In this document: positions 25,614 through 35,700 of the stretch, piece by piece
Numbering within the stretch: the stretch's first letter is position 1
Layout: each line of letters begins with the position of its first letter
Origin: Armatimonadota bacterium
GTDB lineage: Bacteria; Armatimonadota; HRBIN16
DNA: 64,000 nucleotides
Direction: 5' to 3'
Assembly: GCA_026003195.1 (NCBI GenBank)
Contig: BPGU01000002.1
Coordinates: 496,001 to 560,000, forward strand
Notes under the pieces: generated by a model
Told to the model about the DNA's origin: nothing
Databases searched by the model: none
The model's input: the letters and a program-made list of their open reading frames with translations, nothing else
Program-made: the position numbers and the translations under genes

Positions 25614-27036
25614 GACGGAAGAGTACCCGCGGAGTAGCAATATCGCTTTGTGGGTGGCTCTTTCTCTCTTTCTGGTGATCTTGTTGTCGAATCTGCTCAT
25701 GCTGCGCCCTCGTGTGGTAGACCGCGTCGATACGTGGAGCACCAAAGTCCTGCAGGCTGATTTCAGCGCACGGATGCTCTATGGGGACATGCTGCCTTTC
25801 GGAGCGGTTCGCGGGGCGCAATGGGACGAGGTCGTGAAATCGCTTACCGCCAGAGACGCCCCACTGGGTGCACTGGTGCGGGCAATCATCCTGCTGCACG
25901 AGCAGGAAAGCGCCATCGGACAGCAGGCAGCACGAACACGCATTCGGCAGATCTTGCAAAGGATGCCCGTCGCTCCCACCCAATTCTCTCTTGAGCAGAG
26001 GGAAGCTATTCAACGCTGGTGCGAAACGGTGTACGGAAGACGAGGTGCTTTGTCCCCGCAGGATTATGAGCAGTTTCGTCGCACCATCGAAAGCTCTCAC
26101 CTCGGATGGATGCGCCTGCTCGCGCTGAAACATCTGGAGTTTCTGGCAGGCAACACCGAGGCAGCACGAAGGTGGGACGTGGAGGCACGTCAGCAGGCAA
26201 ACCATCTGCAGCAGATACTGATAGGGGTCTTTTTCGTCGTAGCGATACTGCTGCTAGGGGGACTGATGCTGTGGCTGGCGTACGCGATATGGAAGAGCAG
26301 TATGCGCTCTACTCAGCCTACGCTGCCTGTTTTGCCTGCTCGCCACGCCGACACGGTGCTGTGGGGATTGGTGGCATACTTCGCCGCCACCTACTCCGGA
26401 GGATGGATAGCCGGACTGTTTGCGCGCGCTTTACCTTCCTCTACCTCCTTACTGGTGGTGCTGGTGTTGCTGGTGCAGGTCACGACGGGGGGCATTGCGG
26501 TGTGGTTCCTGCATCTGTTCCTGAAGCACGCCGGCATCGGCTGGCGCGACATCGGCTTGACCTGGAAGCCTCTGGCTTCACACATCGCCTGGGGAACAGG
26601 GGCATACGTAGCAGCCGTCCCTGCATTGCTGTTGACGGTGGCGCTCGTTCAGGTGCTTCTTCCCACCATACCGACACCTGCCCACCCGATCGCTGGCGTT
26701 GCCTCCTCGGAAAACCCGTGGTGGGTGACCATTCTCCTGTTTCTGGTCGCCGCGGTATTCGCTCCGCTGTTTGAGGAGATATTCTTCCGGGGTGTGCTTT
26801 TGAACGCCTTGTGGGCGCGCACCGGCAGCAAGTGGGCAGGCATTCTGGGTTCTGCGCTGGTCTTCTCGGTGCTGCATCCGCAGATGTATCTGGGCTGGAT
26901 AGCCGTGTTCGTCATCGGAGTCATGCTGGGTGCATTGTTTGTGGAGCGCCGTGCTCTCGCACCCTGTATCTGGATGCACGCGCTGAACAATACCCTCGCC
27001 CTGGTAGCCACTCAACTGCTGAGGATAGCGGGATGA
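25594..27036 (+). CDS. large CPBP family intramembrane protease
   Basis: A 480-residue protein. One N-terminal helix (about 18-37) is followed by a roughly 160-residue soluble region with helices and no recognised fold, a second helix at about 205-230, and a C-terminal membrane domain of about seven helices. The CPBP motifs are FEEIFFRGVLLNA (EExxxR), SVLHPQM (motif 2 His) and HALNNTLAL (motif 3). It overlaps divIVA by 20 bp and YggU by four, so its expression is tied to the division operon. The soluble insert is longer than in most CPBP proteins. Confidence 0.85.
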   Translation: MWNNLPETEEYPRSSNIALWVALSLFLVILLSNLLMLRPRVVDRVDTWSTKVLQADFSARMLYGDMLPFGAVRGAQWDEVVKSLTARDAPLGALVRAIILLHEQESAIGQQAARTRIRQILQRMPVAPTQFSLEQREAIQRWCETVYGRRGALSPQDYEQFRRTIESSHLGWMRLLALKHLEFLAGNTEAARRWDVEARQQANHLQQILIGVFFVVAILLLGGLMLWLAYAIWKSSMRSTQPTLPVLPARHADTVLWGLVAYFAATYSGGWIAGLFARALPSSTSLLVVLVLLVQVTTGGIAVWFLHLFLKHAGIGWRDIGLTWKPLASHIAWGTGAYVAAVPALLLTVALVQVLLPTIPTPAHPIAGVASSENPWWVTILLFLVAAVFAPLFEEIFFRGVLLNALWARTGSKWAGILGSALVFSVLHPQMYLGWIAVFVIGVMLGALFVERRALAPCIWMHALNNTLALVATQLLRIAG

Positions 27037-27299
27037 GTGCATGGCATCTGAAAGTGCGGGTGACTCCTCGCGCCGGGCGCAATGAGGTGGAGAGCTGGGA
27101 CGGGGAAACCCTGCGAGTACGAGTGACTGCTCCTCCTGCGGAGGGACAGGCAAACGAAGCCTGCCACGAACTGCTGGCGAAAGCGCTCGACATCCCGAAA
27201 AGCGCGATGGTGCTGGTGCAGGGGGCGCACAGCCGCGAGAAGGTGTTCCGCATCGAGCAGGGCGAACCGGCTATGGTGGACAGATTCCGCAAGCGGTAG
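27033..27299 (+). CDS. DUF167/YggU family protein
   Basis: An 88-residue protein matching the YggU/DUF167 family: VRVTPRAGRNEV at the N-terminus, LRVRVTAPPAEGQANEAC (the family signature) and the final VQGAHSREKVFRIEQ. Function is not established in any bacterium, though it is often found beside yggT and division genes, as here. The ATG overlaps the CPBP stop (ATGA). Last gene of the operon. Confidence 0.88.
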   Translation: MSAWHLKVRVTPRAGRNEVESWDGETLRVRVTAPPAEGQANEACHELLAKALDIPKSAMVLVQGAHSREKVFRIEQGEPAMVDRFRKR

Positions 27300-27404
27300 T
27301 GCTTTGTTCAGAGAAGAGCTCGGCATACTCACACGAAAGAACCACAAGCGGCGCCAGCCATTTTGTCGTGCCGAGCGTCGGCGAAGCATCTCCTGCGTTC
27401 TGCG

Positions 27405-27506
27405 TGTCATTGCGAGCGACGGAGGAGCGAAGCAATCCCCCACCTGCTGTTGCAAGAGACTGCTTCGGCACACGAGAAAGCGGCTCGGCGGAAGCCTCGC
27501 CCTCCA
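27405..27506. repeat. composite dispersed repeat, copy B
   Basis: TGTCATTGCGAGCGACGG, then a hairpin GAAGCAATC (27429-27437) / GACTGCTTC (27458-27466), then GCGGCTCGGCGGAAGCCTCGCCCTCCA from 27480. Same module order and similar spacing as 17242-17346. Confidence 0.7.
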
Positions 27507-27582
27507 GTGCGGTGTCATTAAAATGAGACTCTTCAAAATGACAGCCCCAGCATCATCCTCAAATCCTATCTTCACAAAACAG

Positions 27583-27612
27583 TAGACGCCTTTTGCCTCA
27601 ATCTGCTATAAT
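27583..27612 (+). promoter_or_regulatory. promoter of trpE
   Basis: Perfect TATAAT at 27607-27612 with a weak -35 TAGACG (27583-27588) at an 18-bp spacing; transcription would begin about 45 bp before the ATG. Confidence 0.6.
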
Positions 27613-27663
27613 AACGTTACACGAACACTGTTATCCCTTGCGTTTGCTGGAGGAGAAACACGT

Positions 27664-29145
27664 ATGTTCTCTCCCTCGCGAGAGGAGTTCCATCGTCTGG
27701 CTCAGCAGAGCAACCTGATACCTGTGTACCGCGAGATACTGGCAGATATGGAGACGCCTGTGTCGGCGTTTCGCAAAATCGCGCGGGGGAGATACTCGTT
27801 TCTGCTGGAAAGCGTAGCAGGCGGTGAGCGCATCGCGCGCTACTCGTTTCTGGGCACAGAGCCTGCCCTGGTGTTCCGCAGTAAGGGACGGGAGATACGC
27901 CTCATTCGGGATGGAACCACAGACACCGACATACTGCCGCAGGGGCAGGACCCGCTACACCGCCTCCAAAGCCTGCTCAGCCCGTATCGCATCGCGTTGC
28001 CGGCGGAACTGCCTCGCTTTGTGGGCGGACTGGTGGGCTATATCGCTTATGACATGGTGCGCTTCTTCGAGCGGCTCCCTGAAGAGACGGTGGATGACCT
28101 GCAGGTAGACGACAGCTGCTTTTTGCTGGCGGATTCTCTGCTGATTTTCGACCACGTGCGTCATCGCATCATCGCGCTGAGCAACGCGCACGTACAGGGC
28201 GACCCGGATAAAGCGTACGACGATGCCTGCGCACGGGTGGACGAGATGATTGAAAGGCTTCGCGCCCCGCTACCGCCAGCACCGAAAACACCGACGAGGC
28301 AGACGCCCGTTGTTTTCACGCCGAACCAGACACCTGAGCAGTACCAACAAGCGGTTGCCCGTACCAAGGAGTACATCACGGCAGGCGACGGCACGCAGAT
28401 GGTTATCTCTCAGCGATGGCAGGCTCCCATTCAGGCACACCCCTTCGATATCTACCGTGCCTTGCGCTCGCTAAACCCTTCGCCCTATATGTTCTATCTG
28501 GAAATGGACGACGTCGTGCTGGCGGGGGCTTCGCCGGAGATTCTGGTGACGGTGGAGAAGCGTATCGCGACCACCCGCCCCATCGCAGGCACGCGCCCGC
28601 GCGGCAAAACGCCCGAAGACGATAAACGGCTGGCGCAGGAGCTGCTGGCGGACGAAAAGGAACGCGCCGAGCATGTGATGCTGGTAGACCTCGGACGCAA
28701 CGATTTAGGGCGGGTATGCGCCTACGGAACCGTGCGCGTGGAAGAGCTAATGACCATCGAGCAGTATTCGCATGTGATTCACATCGTCTCCGATGTGAAA
28801 GGCAGGCTCGCGCCGGACAAGGACGCTTTCGACGCCCTGCGTGCTTGCTTCCCGGCAGGCACGGTTTCGGGGGCGCCCAAAGTGCGTGCGATGGAGATTA
28901 TCGAGGAGCTGGAACCCACACGGCGTGGCATCTACGCGGGCGCGGTAGGCTACTTTAGCTTTAGTGGTGACATGGATACTTGTATCGCCATTCGTACTAT
29001 CGTGATCAAAGACGGAGTCGCCTACATTCAAGCAGGAGCAGGCATCGTGGCGGATTCGGTACCGGAGCGCGAACACCAGGAGTGTCTGAATAAAGCGCGC
29101 GCGCTGATGCGTGCGGTGGAGATGGCAGAAGCGGGTCTGGAGTGA
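27664..29145 (+). CDS. trpE: anthranilate synthase component I
   Basis: A 493-residue chorismate-using enzyme. The tryptophan feedback site is present (SFLLESVAGGERIARYSFLG, with LLES). The catalytic half shows GDGTQMVISQRW, PSPYMFYL, TRPIAGTRPRG, DLGRNDLGRVC, HIVSDVKGRL and FPAGTVSGAPKVRAMEII, all in order. It forms anthranilate with TrpG, encoded six bases downstream. ATG at 27664 follows GGAGGAG. The intact inhibitor site indicates feedback control by tryptophan. Confidence 0.97.
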   Translation: MFSPSREEFHRLAQQSNLIPVYREILADMETPVSAFRKIARGRYSFLLESVAGGERIARYSFLGTEPALVFRSKGREIRLIRDGTTDTDILPQGQDPLHRLQSLLSPYRIALPAELPRFVGGLVGYIAYDMVRFFERLPEETVDDLQVDDSCFLLADSLLIFDHVRHRIIALSNAHVQGDPDKAYDDACARVDEMIERLRAPLPPAPKTPTRQTPVVFTPNQTPEQYQQAVARTKEYITAGDGTQMVISQRWQAPIQAHPFDIYRALRSLNPSPYMFYLEMDDVVLAGASPEILVTVEKRIATTRPIAGTRPRGKTPEDDKRLAQELLADEKERAEHVMLVDLGRNDLGRVCAYGTVRVEELMTIEQYSHVIHIVSDVKGRLAPDKDAFDALRACFPAGTVSGAPKVRAMEIIEELEPTRRGIYAGAVGYFSFSGDMDTCIAIRTIVIKDGVAYIQAGAGIVADSVPEREHQECLNKARALMRAVEMAEAGLE

Positions 29146-29151
29146 GGTGCT

Positions 29152-29724
29152 ATGCTACTGATTATCGACAACTACGATAGCTTCACCTATAATCTGGTGC
29201 AGTATTTCGGTGAGCTGGGAGCGGACTTGAGGGTCTACCGCAATGACGCTATCACGCTGGAAGAGATTGAGAGACTACAACCAGAGCGTATCGTCATTTC
29301 GCCGGGTCCCTGCACACCGAAAGAGGCAGGTATCTCCGTACCGCTTATCCAGCGTTTTGCAGGCAAAGTGCCTATTCTCGGTGTCTGCCTGGGGCATCAG
29401 TGTATCGGCGCGGCGTTCGGCGGGGAGATCGTGCGGGCGAGGCAGCTCATGCACGGCAAGACCTCTGCTATCTACCACGATGGGCGTGGGGTATTTCGTT
29501 CCCTGCCCAATCCCTTTGAAGCCACACGCTACCACTCGCTGGTGATTGCCCGAGAAAGCCTGCCGAGCTGCCTGGAAATCTCCGCGGAGACTTACGACGG
29601 AGAGATTATGGGTGTGCGACATCGGGAGTTCCCGATTGAAGGAGTGCAGTTTCATCCGGAATCTATCCTGACTCAGCCAGGCAAGGACCTGCTGCGCAAT
29701 TTCCTGAACATGCGTTCGGGATAA
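29152..29724 (+). CDS. trpG: anthranilate synthase component II (glutamine amidotransferase)
   Basis: A 190-residue class I amidotransferase. Seen: [15 protein letters not shown] at the N-terminus, [12 protein letters not shown], the nucleophile Cys in [10 protein letters not shown], and the HPES part of the His-Glu dyad in GVQFHPESI. It supplies ammonia to TrpE; in some bacteria the same protein also serves PabB. It starts six bases after trpE behind GGAGTGAGG. Confidence 0.95.
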   Translation: MLLIIDNYDSFTYNLVQYFGELGADLRVYRNDAITLEEIERLQPERIVISPGPCTPKEAGISVPLIQRFAGKVPILGVCLGHQCIGAAFGGEIVRARQLMHGKTSAIYHDGRGVFRSLPNPFEATRYHSLVIARESLPSCLEISAETYDGEIMGVRHREFPIEGVQFHPESILTQPGKDLLRNFLNMRSG

Positions 29725-29772
29725 TTACTGATTTATTGCGTCTGTGAGAAGAGGATCAGAGGGGGGACAATC

Positions 29773-30888
29773 ATGAACGCCGACGTTCTTCATCGTCGCC
29801 TTGCGACGATGCAACAGGCGATGCTACGCGAGGGGGTGGATTGCTTCGTTGCGGCGCCGTCAGTGAACATGCAGTATCTCACCGGTTTTGTGGAGCCAGC
29901 GCATGAGCGCTTCATGGCTTTGTTCGTGCCCGCCGAGGGCGAACCGATCCTGATCGTTCCCGCCCTGAGCGCAGAAAGCGCACGGCAAGACGCGTTCGGA
30001 GTAGGTGATATTCGTGTCTGGGAGGACCACGAGGGAGTGGAACCGGTGCTGCGTGAGGTGGCGCAGCAGATGGACCTTGCTACCGCGATTATCGCCATCG
30101 ATGAGGAGCTGCCCGCACTCTTTCTGTTGAAGCTGCAGCAGATTCTGCCTACCGCGCTGTACCGTCCGGGTACGGAAATCTGGGCAGCGGCACGCATTCG
30201 TAAAGACGAAGACGAGCTGTGGCACATCTCGCAAGCTTCGCGTTATGCTGACAACGCCTTCGCAGCGGGGCTGGCGCTGTGCGCCCCGGGCAATACCGAA
30301 CGGGAGGTCGCTTGCGCGATACAGGCGGAGATCGAGGCACAGGGCGCAGAAATGGCTTTCGGTCTGCCTATTGTGGCAGCGGGAAAACACAGTGCGCAGC
30401 CGCACTACCGCACCACCAACACGGTACTGCACCTGGGCGACGTGGTCGTCATGGACTATGGAGCACGTCTCAATGGCTATAACTCCGATGTGACGCGCAC
30501 AGTGTGTATCGGCGAGGCGACTCCCGAGATACAAAAGGTATATAAGATTGTCTATGATGCCCATTACGCCGCACGCGCTGCTGTCAAACCGGGCGTGACT
30601 GCGGAGTCGGTAGATGCAGCAGCTCGCGCAGTGATAGAGAAAGCGGGCTACGGTGAGTTCTTCGTGCACCGCACAGGGCACGGCATTGGGCTGTCTGTGC
30701 ACGAGCCCCCTTACATCGTCAAAGGGAACAAGCAGATACTGGAAGAAGGGATGTGCTTCAGCATTGAGCCGGGTATCTATCTGCCCGGACGCTTCGGGGT
30801 GCGCATCGAGAACCTCGTGGTCGTCACCGCCGACGGATGCCAATCCCTGAACTCGGAACCCACACCACACATTCGGGAGATAGGATAA
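29773..30888 (+). CDS. Xaa-Pro aminopeptidase/dipeptidase (peptidase M24)
   Basis: A 371-residue pita-bread metallopeptidase. Residues 1-135 are the creatinase-like N-terminal domain (VAAPSVNMQYLTGF). The C-terminal domain carries the dimetal ligands: Asp in MDYGARLNGYNSD and the Asp of SDVTR, His in TGHGIGLSVHE, Glu in SIEPGIYLPG and Glu in RIENLVVV. It removes residues next to proline from peptides in the cytoplasm. The ATG has AGAGGGGGG upstream. It lies between trpG and trpD with spacers of 48 and 6 bp, so it is likely part of the trp transcript, though it has no known role in that pathway. Confidence 0.92.
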   Translation: MNADVLHRRLATMQQAMLREGVDCFVAAPSVNMQYLTGFVEPAHERFMALFVPAEGEPILIVPALSAESARQDAFGVGDIRVWEDHEGVEPVLREVAQQMDLATAIIAIDEELPALFLLKLQQILPTALYRPGTEIWAAARIRKDEDELWHISQASRYADNAFAAGLALCAPGNTEREVACAIQAEIEAQGAEMAFGLPIVAAGKHSAQPHYRTTNTVLHLGDVVVMDYGARLNGYNSDVTRTVCIGEATPEIQKVYKIVYDAHYAARAAVKPGVTAESVDAAARAVIEKAGYGEFFVHRTGHGIGLSVHEPPYIVKGNKQILEEGMCFSIEPGIYLPGRFGVRIENLVVVTADGCQSLNSEPTPHIREIG

Positions 30889-30894
30889 GAAGGA

Positions 30895-31923
30895 ATGACC
30901 GTTCAGCAAGCCATTGCCAAACTGGTAGAACGCCAGAATCTGACACGCGCCGAAGCCGCTGCGCTGATGGAAGCCACCATCAGCGGACAGGCAACGCCTG
31001 CACAGACAGCCGGCTGGCTCATTGCGCTGCGCATGAAGGGTGAGACCGCCGAAGAGATCGCCGGCTGCGCCGAAGCCATGCGCCGCCATGCGGTGGCAAT
31101 CCATCCCCAGCGTCAAAAGGAGCTGATAGACACCTGCGGCACCGGCGCAGACAGAGTGAAGACGTTCAACGTGTCGACGGCGGTGGCGTTCGTCGCCGCA
31201 GCAGCGGGCATCCCCGTCGCCAAGCATGGCAATCGCGCCGTCACCAGCAAGTGTGGCAGCGCGGATGTTCTGGAAGCGCTGGGGTGCCGGATAGACCTCC
31301 CTCCCGAAAAGGTGGCGCAGGCGATTGACGACATCGGCATTGGCTTCCTGTTCGCGCGGATGCACCACCCCGCTATGAAATACGCCGCTCCCGTCCGACA
31401 GGAGCTGGGAGTGCGTACCGTGTTTAACGTGCTGGGACCGTTAACCAATCCGGCGGGTGCCTCTCGCCAGCTGCTGGGAGTGTTCGCACCAGAGATCACT
31501 CGTCTGATCGCGGAGGTGCTGCGCGAACTGGGCACGGAACGCGCCATGGTCGTACATGGCGAGCCCGGGCTGGATGAACTCTCTACGCTGGGCGAAACGG
31601 TCATCGTGCATGTGCAGGAAGGGCGTATTCGGGAGGAACGGATTGCCCCCGAATCGTTCGGCTTCCGACGTGCCTCGCCCGAAGAGGTGGCTGCCCCCGA
31701 CTCGCCGCAAGCCTGTGCGGAGAGGATACGTCAGCTGTTCCAGGGAGAAAAGGGAGCTGCACGTGACCTGCTGCTGCTCAATGCAGGTGCAGCACTGGTA
31801 GTGGGAGGCGCGGCTCAGACCATCGCTGAAGGCATTCGGCTGGCGGAGGAAGTTATTGACTCGGGTAGGGCAATGCAGGTACTGGAACGCTACATCCAGT
31901 TCACGCAGGAGGCAGGTGCGTGA
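30895..31923 (+). CDS. trpD: anthranilate phosphoribosyltransferase
   Basis: A 342-residue enzyme joining anthranilate to PRPP. Seen: the PRPP loop DTCGTGADRVKTFNVSTA, KHGNRAVTSKCGSADVLEA, the anthranilate-site region FARMHHPAMKYAAPVRQELG, and NVLGPLTNPA. It begins six bases after the M24 peptidase stop and its TGA overlaps the GTG start of trpC. Confidence 0.96.
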   Translation: MTVQQAIAKLVERQNLTRAEAAALMEATISGQATPAQTAGWLIALRMKGETAEEIAGCAEAMRRHAVAIHPQRQKELIDTCGTGADRVKTFNVSTAVAFVAAAAGIPVAKHGNRAVTSKCGSADVLEALGCRIDLPPEKVAQAIDDIGIGFLFARMHHPAMKYAAPVRQELGVRTVFNVLGPLTNPAGASRQLLGVFAPEITRLIAEVLRELGTERAMVVHGEPGLDELSTLGETVIVHVQEGRIREERIAPESFGFRRASPEEVAAPDSPQACAERIRQLFQGEKGAARDLLLLNAGAALVVGGAAQTIAEGIRLAEEVIDSGRAMQVLERYIQFTQEAGA

Positions 31924-32738
31924 ACATTCTGGATACTATCCTCGCCCACAAGCGCCAGGAGGTCGCCGAAGCCGAAGCGCGCATTCCCTTTTCGCAGTTG
32001 GAAAAACAGTTGTCCGACGCTCCCCCCGTGTGTTCCTTTCGTCACGCCCTGCAGCGAGCCGATGGTCGGGTAGCGGTGATTGCCGAGGTCAAAAAGGCGT
32101 CGCCCTCCAAAGGTGTGCTGTGCGAGCACTTTGACCCCCTGCATATCGCTCTCACCTACGCACAGAACGGCGCCAGTGCTATCAGCGTACTCACCGATGA
32201 ACGCTTCTTTCAGGGGCACCTGCACTACCTTCGGGATATACGCCAGCATGTGCCGATACCCATACTGCGCAAGGATTTCCTCATCAGCCGGTATCAGGTG
32301 CTGGAAGCCAGAGTAGCAGGAGCAGATGCTGTGCTGCTGATCGTCGCCGCGCTGTCGGATGAGCAGCTGCGCGACTTGCTGACGTACACGCACGAGATGG
32401 GCATGGACGCACTGGTGGAGGTGCATACGGAATCGGAACTGCATCGTGCAGTGCAGGCGGACGCCAAGGTCATCGGCATTAACAACCGCGACCTGACCAC
32501 TTTCCACACCACGCTAGAGATCACCGAACGCCTTGCTCCTCAGATACCCCCAGGGAGTATTATCGTCAGCGAGAGTGGTATCGATTCGGCGGAGGATGTG
32601 CGCCGTGTCGCCCGTGCAGGTGCCCACGCGGTGCTGGTGGGCGAATCGCTGATGCGAGCGGGAGACATCGGACAGAAGCTGAGAGAGCTGGCAGAGGTAG
32701 AGCGTATAGCGCGGGATGAAGCTTGCCGAAAGGCTTAA
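31920..32738 (+). CDS. trpC: indole-3-glycerol phosphate synthase
   Basis: A 272-residue TIM barrel closing the indole ring. Seen: VIAEVKKASPSKGVL with the catalytic Lys, ILRKDFLISRYQV, LVEVHTESEL with Glu, IGINNRDLTTF and IVSESGI. The GTG at 31920 overlaps the trpD stop (GTGA) behind AGGAGGC. It is the last gene of the + strand trp block and converges on the large helicase gene nine bases further on. Confidence 0.96.
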   Translation: MNILDTILAHKRQEVAEAEARIPFSQLEKQLSDAPPVCSFRHALQRADGRVAVIAEVKKASPSKGVLCEHFDPLHIALTYAQNGASAISVLTDERFFQGHLHYLRDIRQHVPIPILRKDFLISRYQVLEARVAGADAVLLIVAALSDEQLRDLLTYTHEMGMDALVEVHTESELHRAVQADAKVIGINNRDLTTFHTTLEITERLAPQIPPGSIIVSESGIDSAEDVRRVARAGAHAVLVGESLMRAGDIGQKLRELAEVERIARDEACRKA

Positions 32739-32747
32739 CGAGTTGCG

Positions 32748-35700
32748 CTATGGTACTCTCAGTATGCCCTCTTTCTTAACTAATCTGCCCTCTTTCAGCA
32801 GCGACTGTACTTGACCGTTGACTACCTGACGCATGTTTGCTGTCATACGCTCAAACCCTAGTAGTTTCAGCACCTCAGAACAAATCTCTCCTTCTTCTAT
32901 CCCGTAGTGATAGCGGGCAGCAAACAATATCGCCTCCTGTATCTCCGCTGGATGGACGTACTCCAGCTTCTTATATTGGGCAGGGTATTGGGAGCGGTTA
33001 CGTGCCAATGTCTGGTTGCGTGGTACTATCCAGACGAATTTTCCATCAATCTCTACTTTCTGCGAACGTTGAGCTGCTCTTAAAGCCTCCTCAATACTTT
33101 CACGGATACGTTTGCCTGCTCGTTCATAGCCTAAGCCCTCGCGCACACGACGGATTAATTCCTCAATGTGTACTGGGGATTCTACCCTTGCAACCTCCAC
33201 AACAGCATTAAAGTATGGATCATACCTGAGTTGACCAATAGAACTGCCTAAAAGAGAAGACGCATCCAAAGATGCAAACTTGTATGGTGGCAGTTGCAAC
33301 TCTTCTCTCGCATCATTTGCTTCCTGAAAGATGAGCGCTGGCTGGCTTTGTTCTTCATCACCAGACACTAACGTCGTTGCATTGCTGCTGGGAGTTAACG
33401 TTTCGTCCGATTTAGACCCAATAGAATTCATCGCTGCCTGCAAAGCATCCAGAAGTCGTTTCTTCTCGGCTTCGGTGTTGCGATACCAGCTGGTACTCCA
33501 CACCCGATAGATGCGCCAGCCTCTTTCCTCCAATATTTGCTGCCTGAGTCGGTCACGATCACGAGCAGTCTTGCTGGAATGGTACTGCGCGCCGTCGCAC
33601 TCAATGCCCAGCGCAAAGCGTTCCGGGTGATTCGGGTCTATCACACCGATATCGATATAGAAACCTGCGCTGCCTACTTGAGGAACGACCTGATATCCTT
33701 GCTCTTTCAGGAAATGGATAACGGCTTCTTCGAAAGCTGACATGGGTTCTTTGCCCATTGGCGCAGGAACGTCCATCTCGCCCGTTTCCGCGTAGTGTAA
33801 GAAAGTGCGCAGAGCAGCAATACCTGCAGGAGACGACTCATCTATCCGTATATCTGAGCAGCAAATGCTACTAAAAACTTCACATCGTGTCCGCGCCCGA
33901 GTAATCAGCACGTTAAGGCGCCTTTCCCCACCCTCTTTGTTTAGTGGTCCAAAGTTCATGGAGAGGTAACCTTTTTCGTCTTTACCATATCCCACACTGA
34001 TGAAAACAACATCGCGTTCATCTCCCTGCACCGTTTCCAGATTCTTGACGAACAGGGGTTCATGTTGATGATTTTTGTCGAATTCCGTGATCTGGATATC
34101 GTATTCTGGGTTGTTGCGCCTCAATCTTTCCAACTCATCCTGTATAGCCTGCTGCTGAGCGATACTGAAGGCAGCTACTCCAAGCGATAAGTGTGGGTTT
34201 TTCTGCACGTGCTCAATTACAGCTTTCGCTACTACCTCAGCCTCCTTTTGATTCCTTCTAGACCCTCCCCTGTCGTAGGTAGCGTCAGGGAGATAATGAA
34301 AGACAATGCCCAGCTGGTGCGATTTGGTTTCCGGGTTTGGCGCGACAATGAGACTATCATCGTAGAATAACCGGTTCGAGCAAGCGATCAGAGAATGGTG
34401 TTTGCTCCTGTAGTGCCAGCGTAAACGCTTTCTCAGAGGATGTCTTTCAGGAATCACGCCACCTGCCAAATCAAGAATACTTTCCATACCCGTGGTAACG
34501 TCTTCATCTTCTGCTGAGTCGCTTTCCATCAGGCGGTCGAAGAACGCTGTAGGCGGTAGCTGCTTGCTATCACCGACAATGATAGCTCTCTTCGCACGCA
34601 GGATGGCTCCAAAAGCATCCTCTGGCTTCACCTGACTGGCTTCATCAAAAATGACAAGATCAAATTGCGGACCCTCCGGAGGTAAATACATCGCTACAGA
34701 GAGAGGAGACATCATAAAAACTGGTTTGATTGCCAGTACAACATCGCCTGCCTCTTTCATTATCTGACGTATCGGCTTGTGCGCTCTCGATTTCTGGAGC
34801 TCTCTCTGCAGTTTGCCGAGGCTTCCAGCACCGCGATGGAGCGGTATCCTTTCCCAATGCTTGATAAGTACCCTAAGCCGATTAATCTTTAACAACATCT
34901 TATCTAAGTCTCGGAACTGATGGATCAGTTCCTCGTGTTCGTCTGCAAAATAGCGGAGGATATGGTGTTCCTTGAAAGCTTCCGACAACGCGCCGCTGAA
35001 CCACGTGCGCTCTAAAGTTTTAACCAGTTCAGTTGCAGCCTCTTTTCTGGTTGCTGCCCATTCTGCATACTCTTGAAGGTTTTCCTTGTACGCCTCTTCG
35101 CGCAGGGCGTTGAAGCGTGCAATGTTCTCAAACTCGTTCATCTCAGTACTTGCCAGCATATTGAGCCACTGTAGTTGTTCCTCGTACGACTTGTCCATAA
35201 AACTTTTCCAATCGTCTGTTGCCTGAAGCAAGTTGAGTAGTTCAGCAGTGTAAGCATCAGCTGCCATCACTCTTTTAACTGCCTCTATAATCTTGAGTAG
35301 CACCTCTTCTCTTATGTTCTCTTCCCATAGACGGCTCAAACGGTACTTCCAGAACAGGTACTTCGGCACAAGTACTCGAAACCATCTGCTATGGTACCGG
35401 CTTATGATGCATTCCATATCTTGTATCGATTTCTCCCAGGACTGCTTATGACGCCTTACTCGCTCACGAACCTCCTCAGGGGTAATAGAGATTGCTGTGA
35501 CGCAGTCGGAGACTTTCTTGATCTCGGAAATGGCAGTGAGAACCAATCTCTGAATCTGTTGATACTCTTCAAGGAGTATCGACTTCAAACCACAACCCCA
35601 TAGTGACGACTGGGAAGGGATGCCGTACCTTTTGACGAACGTCTCAAGTTGTTGTACCACATCGTGCTTGCGCTCAAAATCTGCAGCGCTCCAGTCCTTC

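Larger units (their letters stand above)
27300..27663. other. intergenic space with composite repeat and trpE promoter
   Basis: 364 bp without a gene. It contains the composite repeat copy B (27405-27506), a looser REP-like stretch from about 27360, and the trpE promoter. No attenuator hairpins or leader peptide with Trp codons were recognised before trpE. Confidence 0.6.

Noticed and set aside
29860-31368. 502-codon minus-strand frame opposite the M24 peptidase and trpD
   Set aside because: Both sense genes have complete catalytic motifs; the frame spans two genes and resembles no family.
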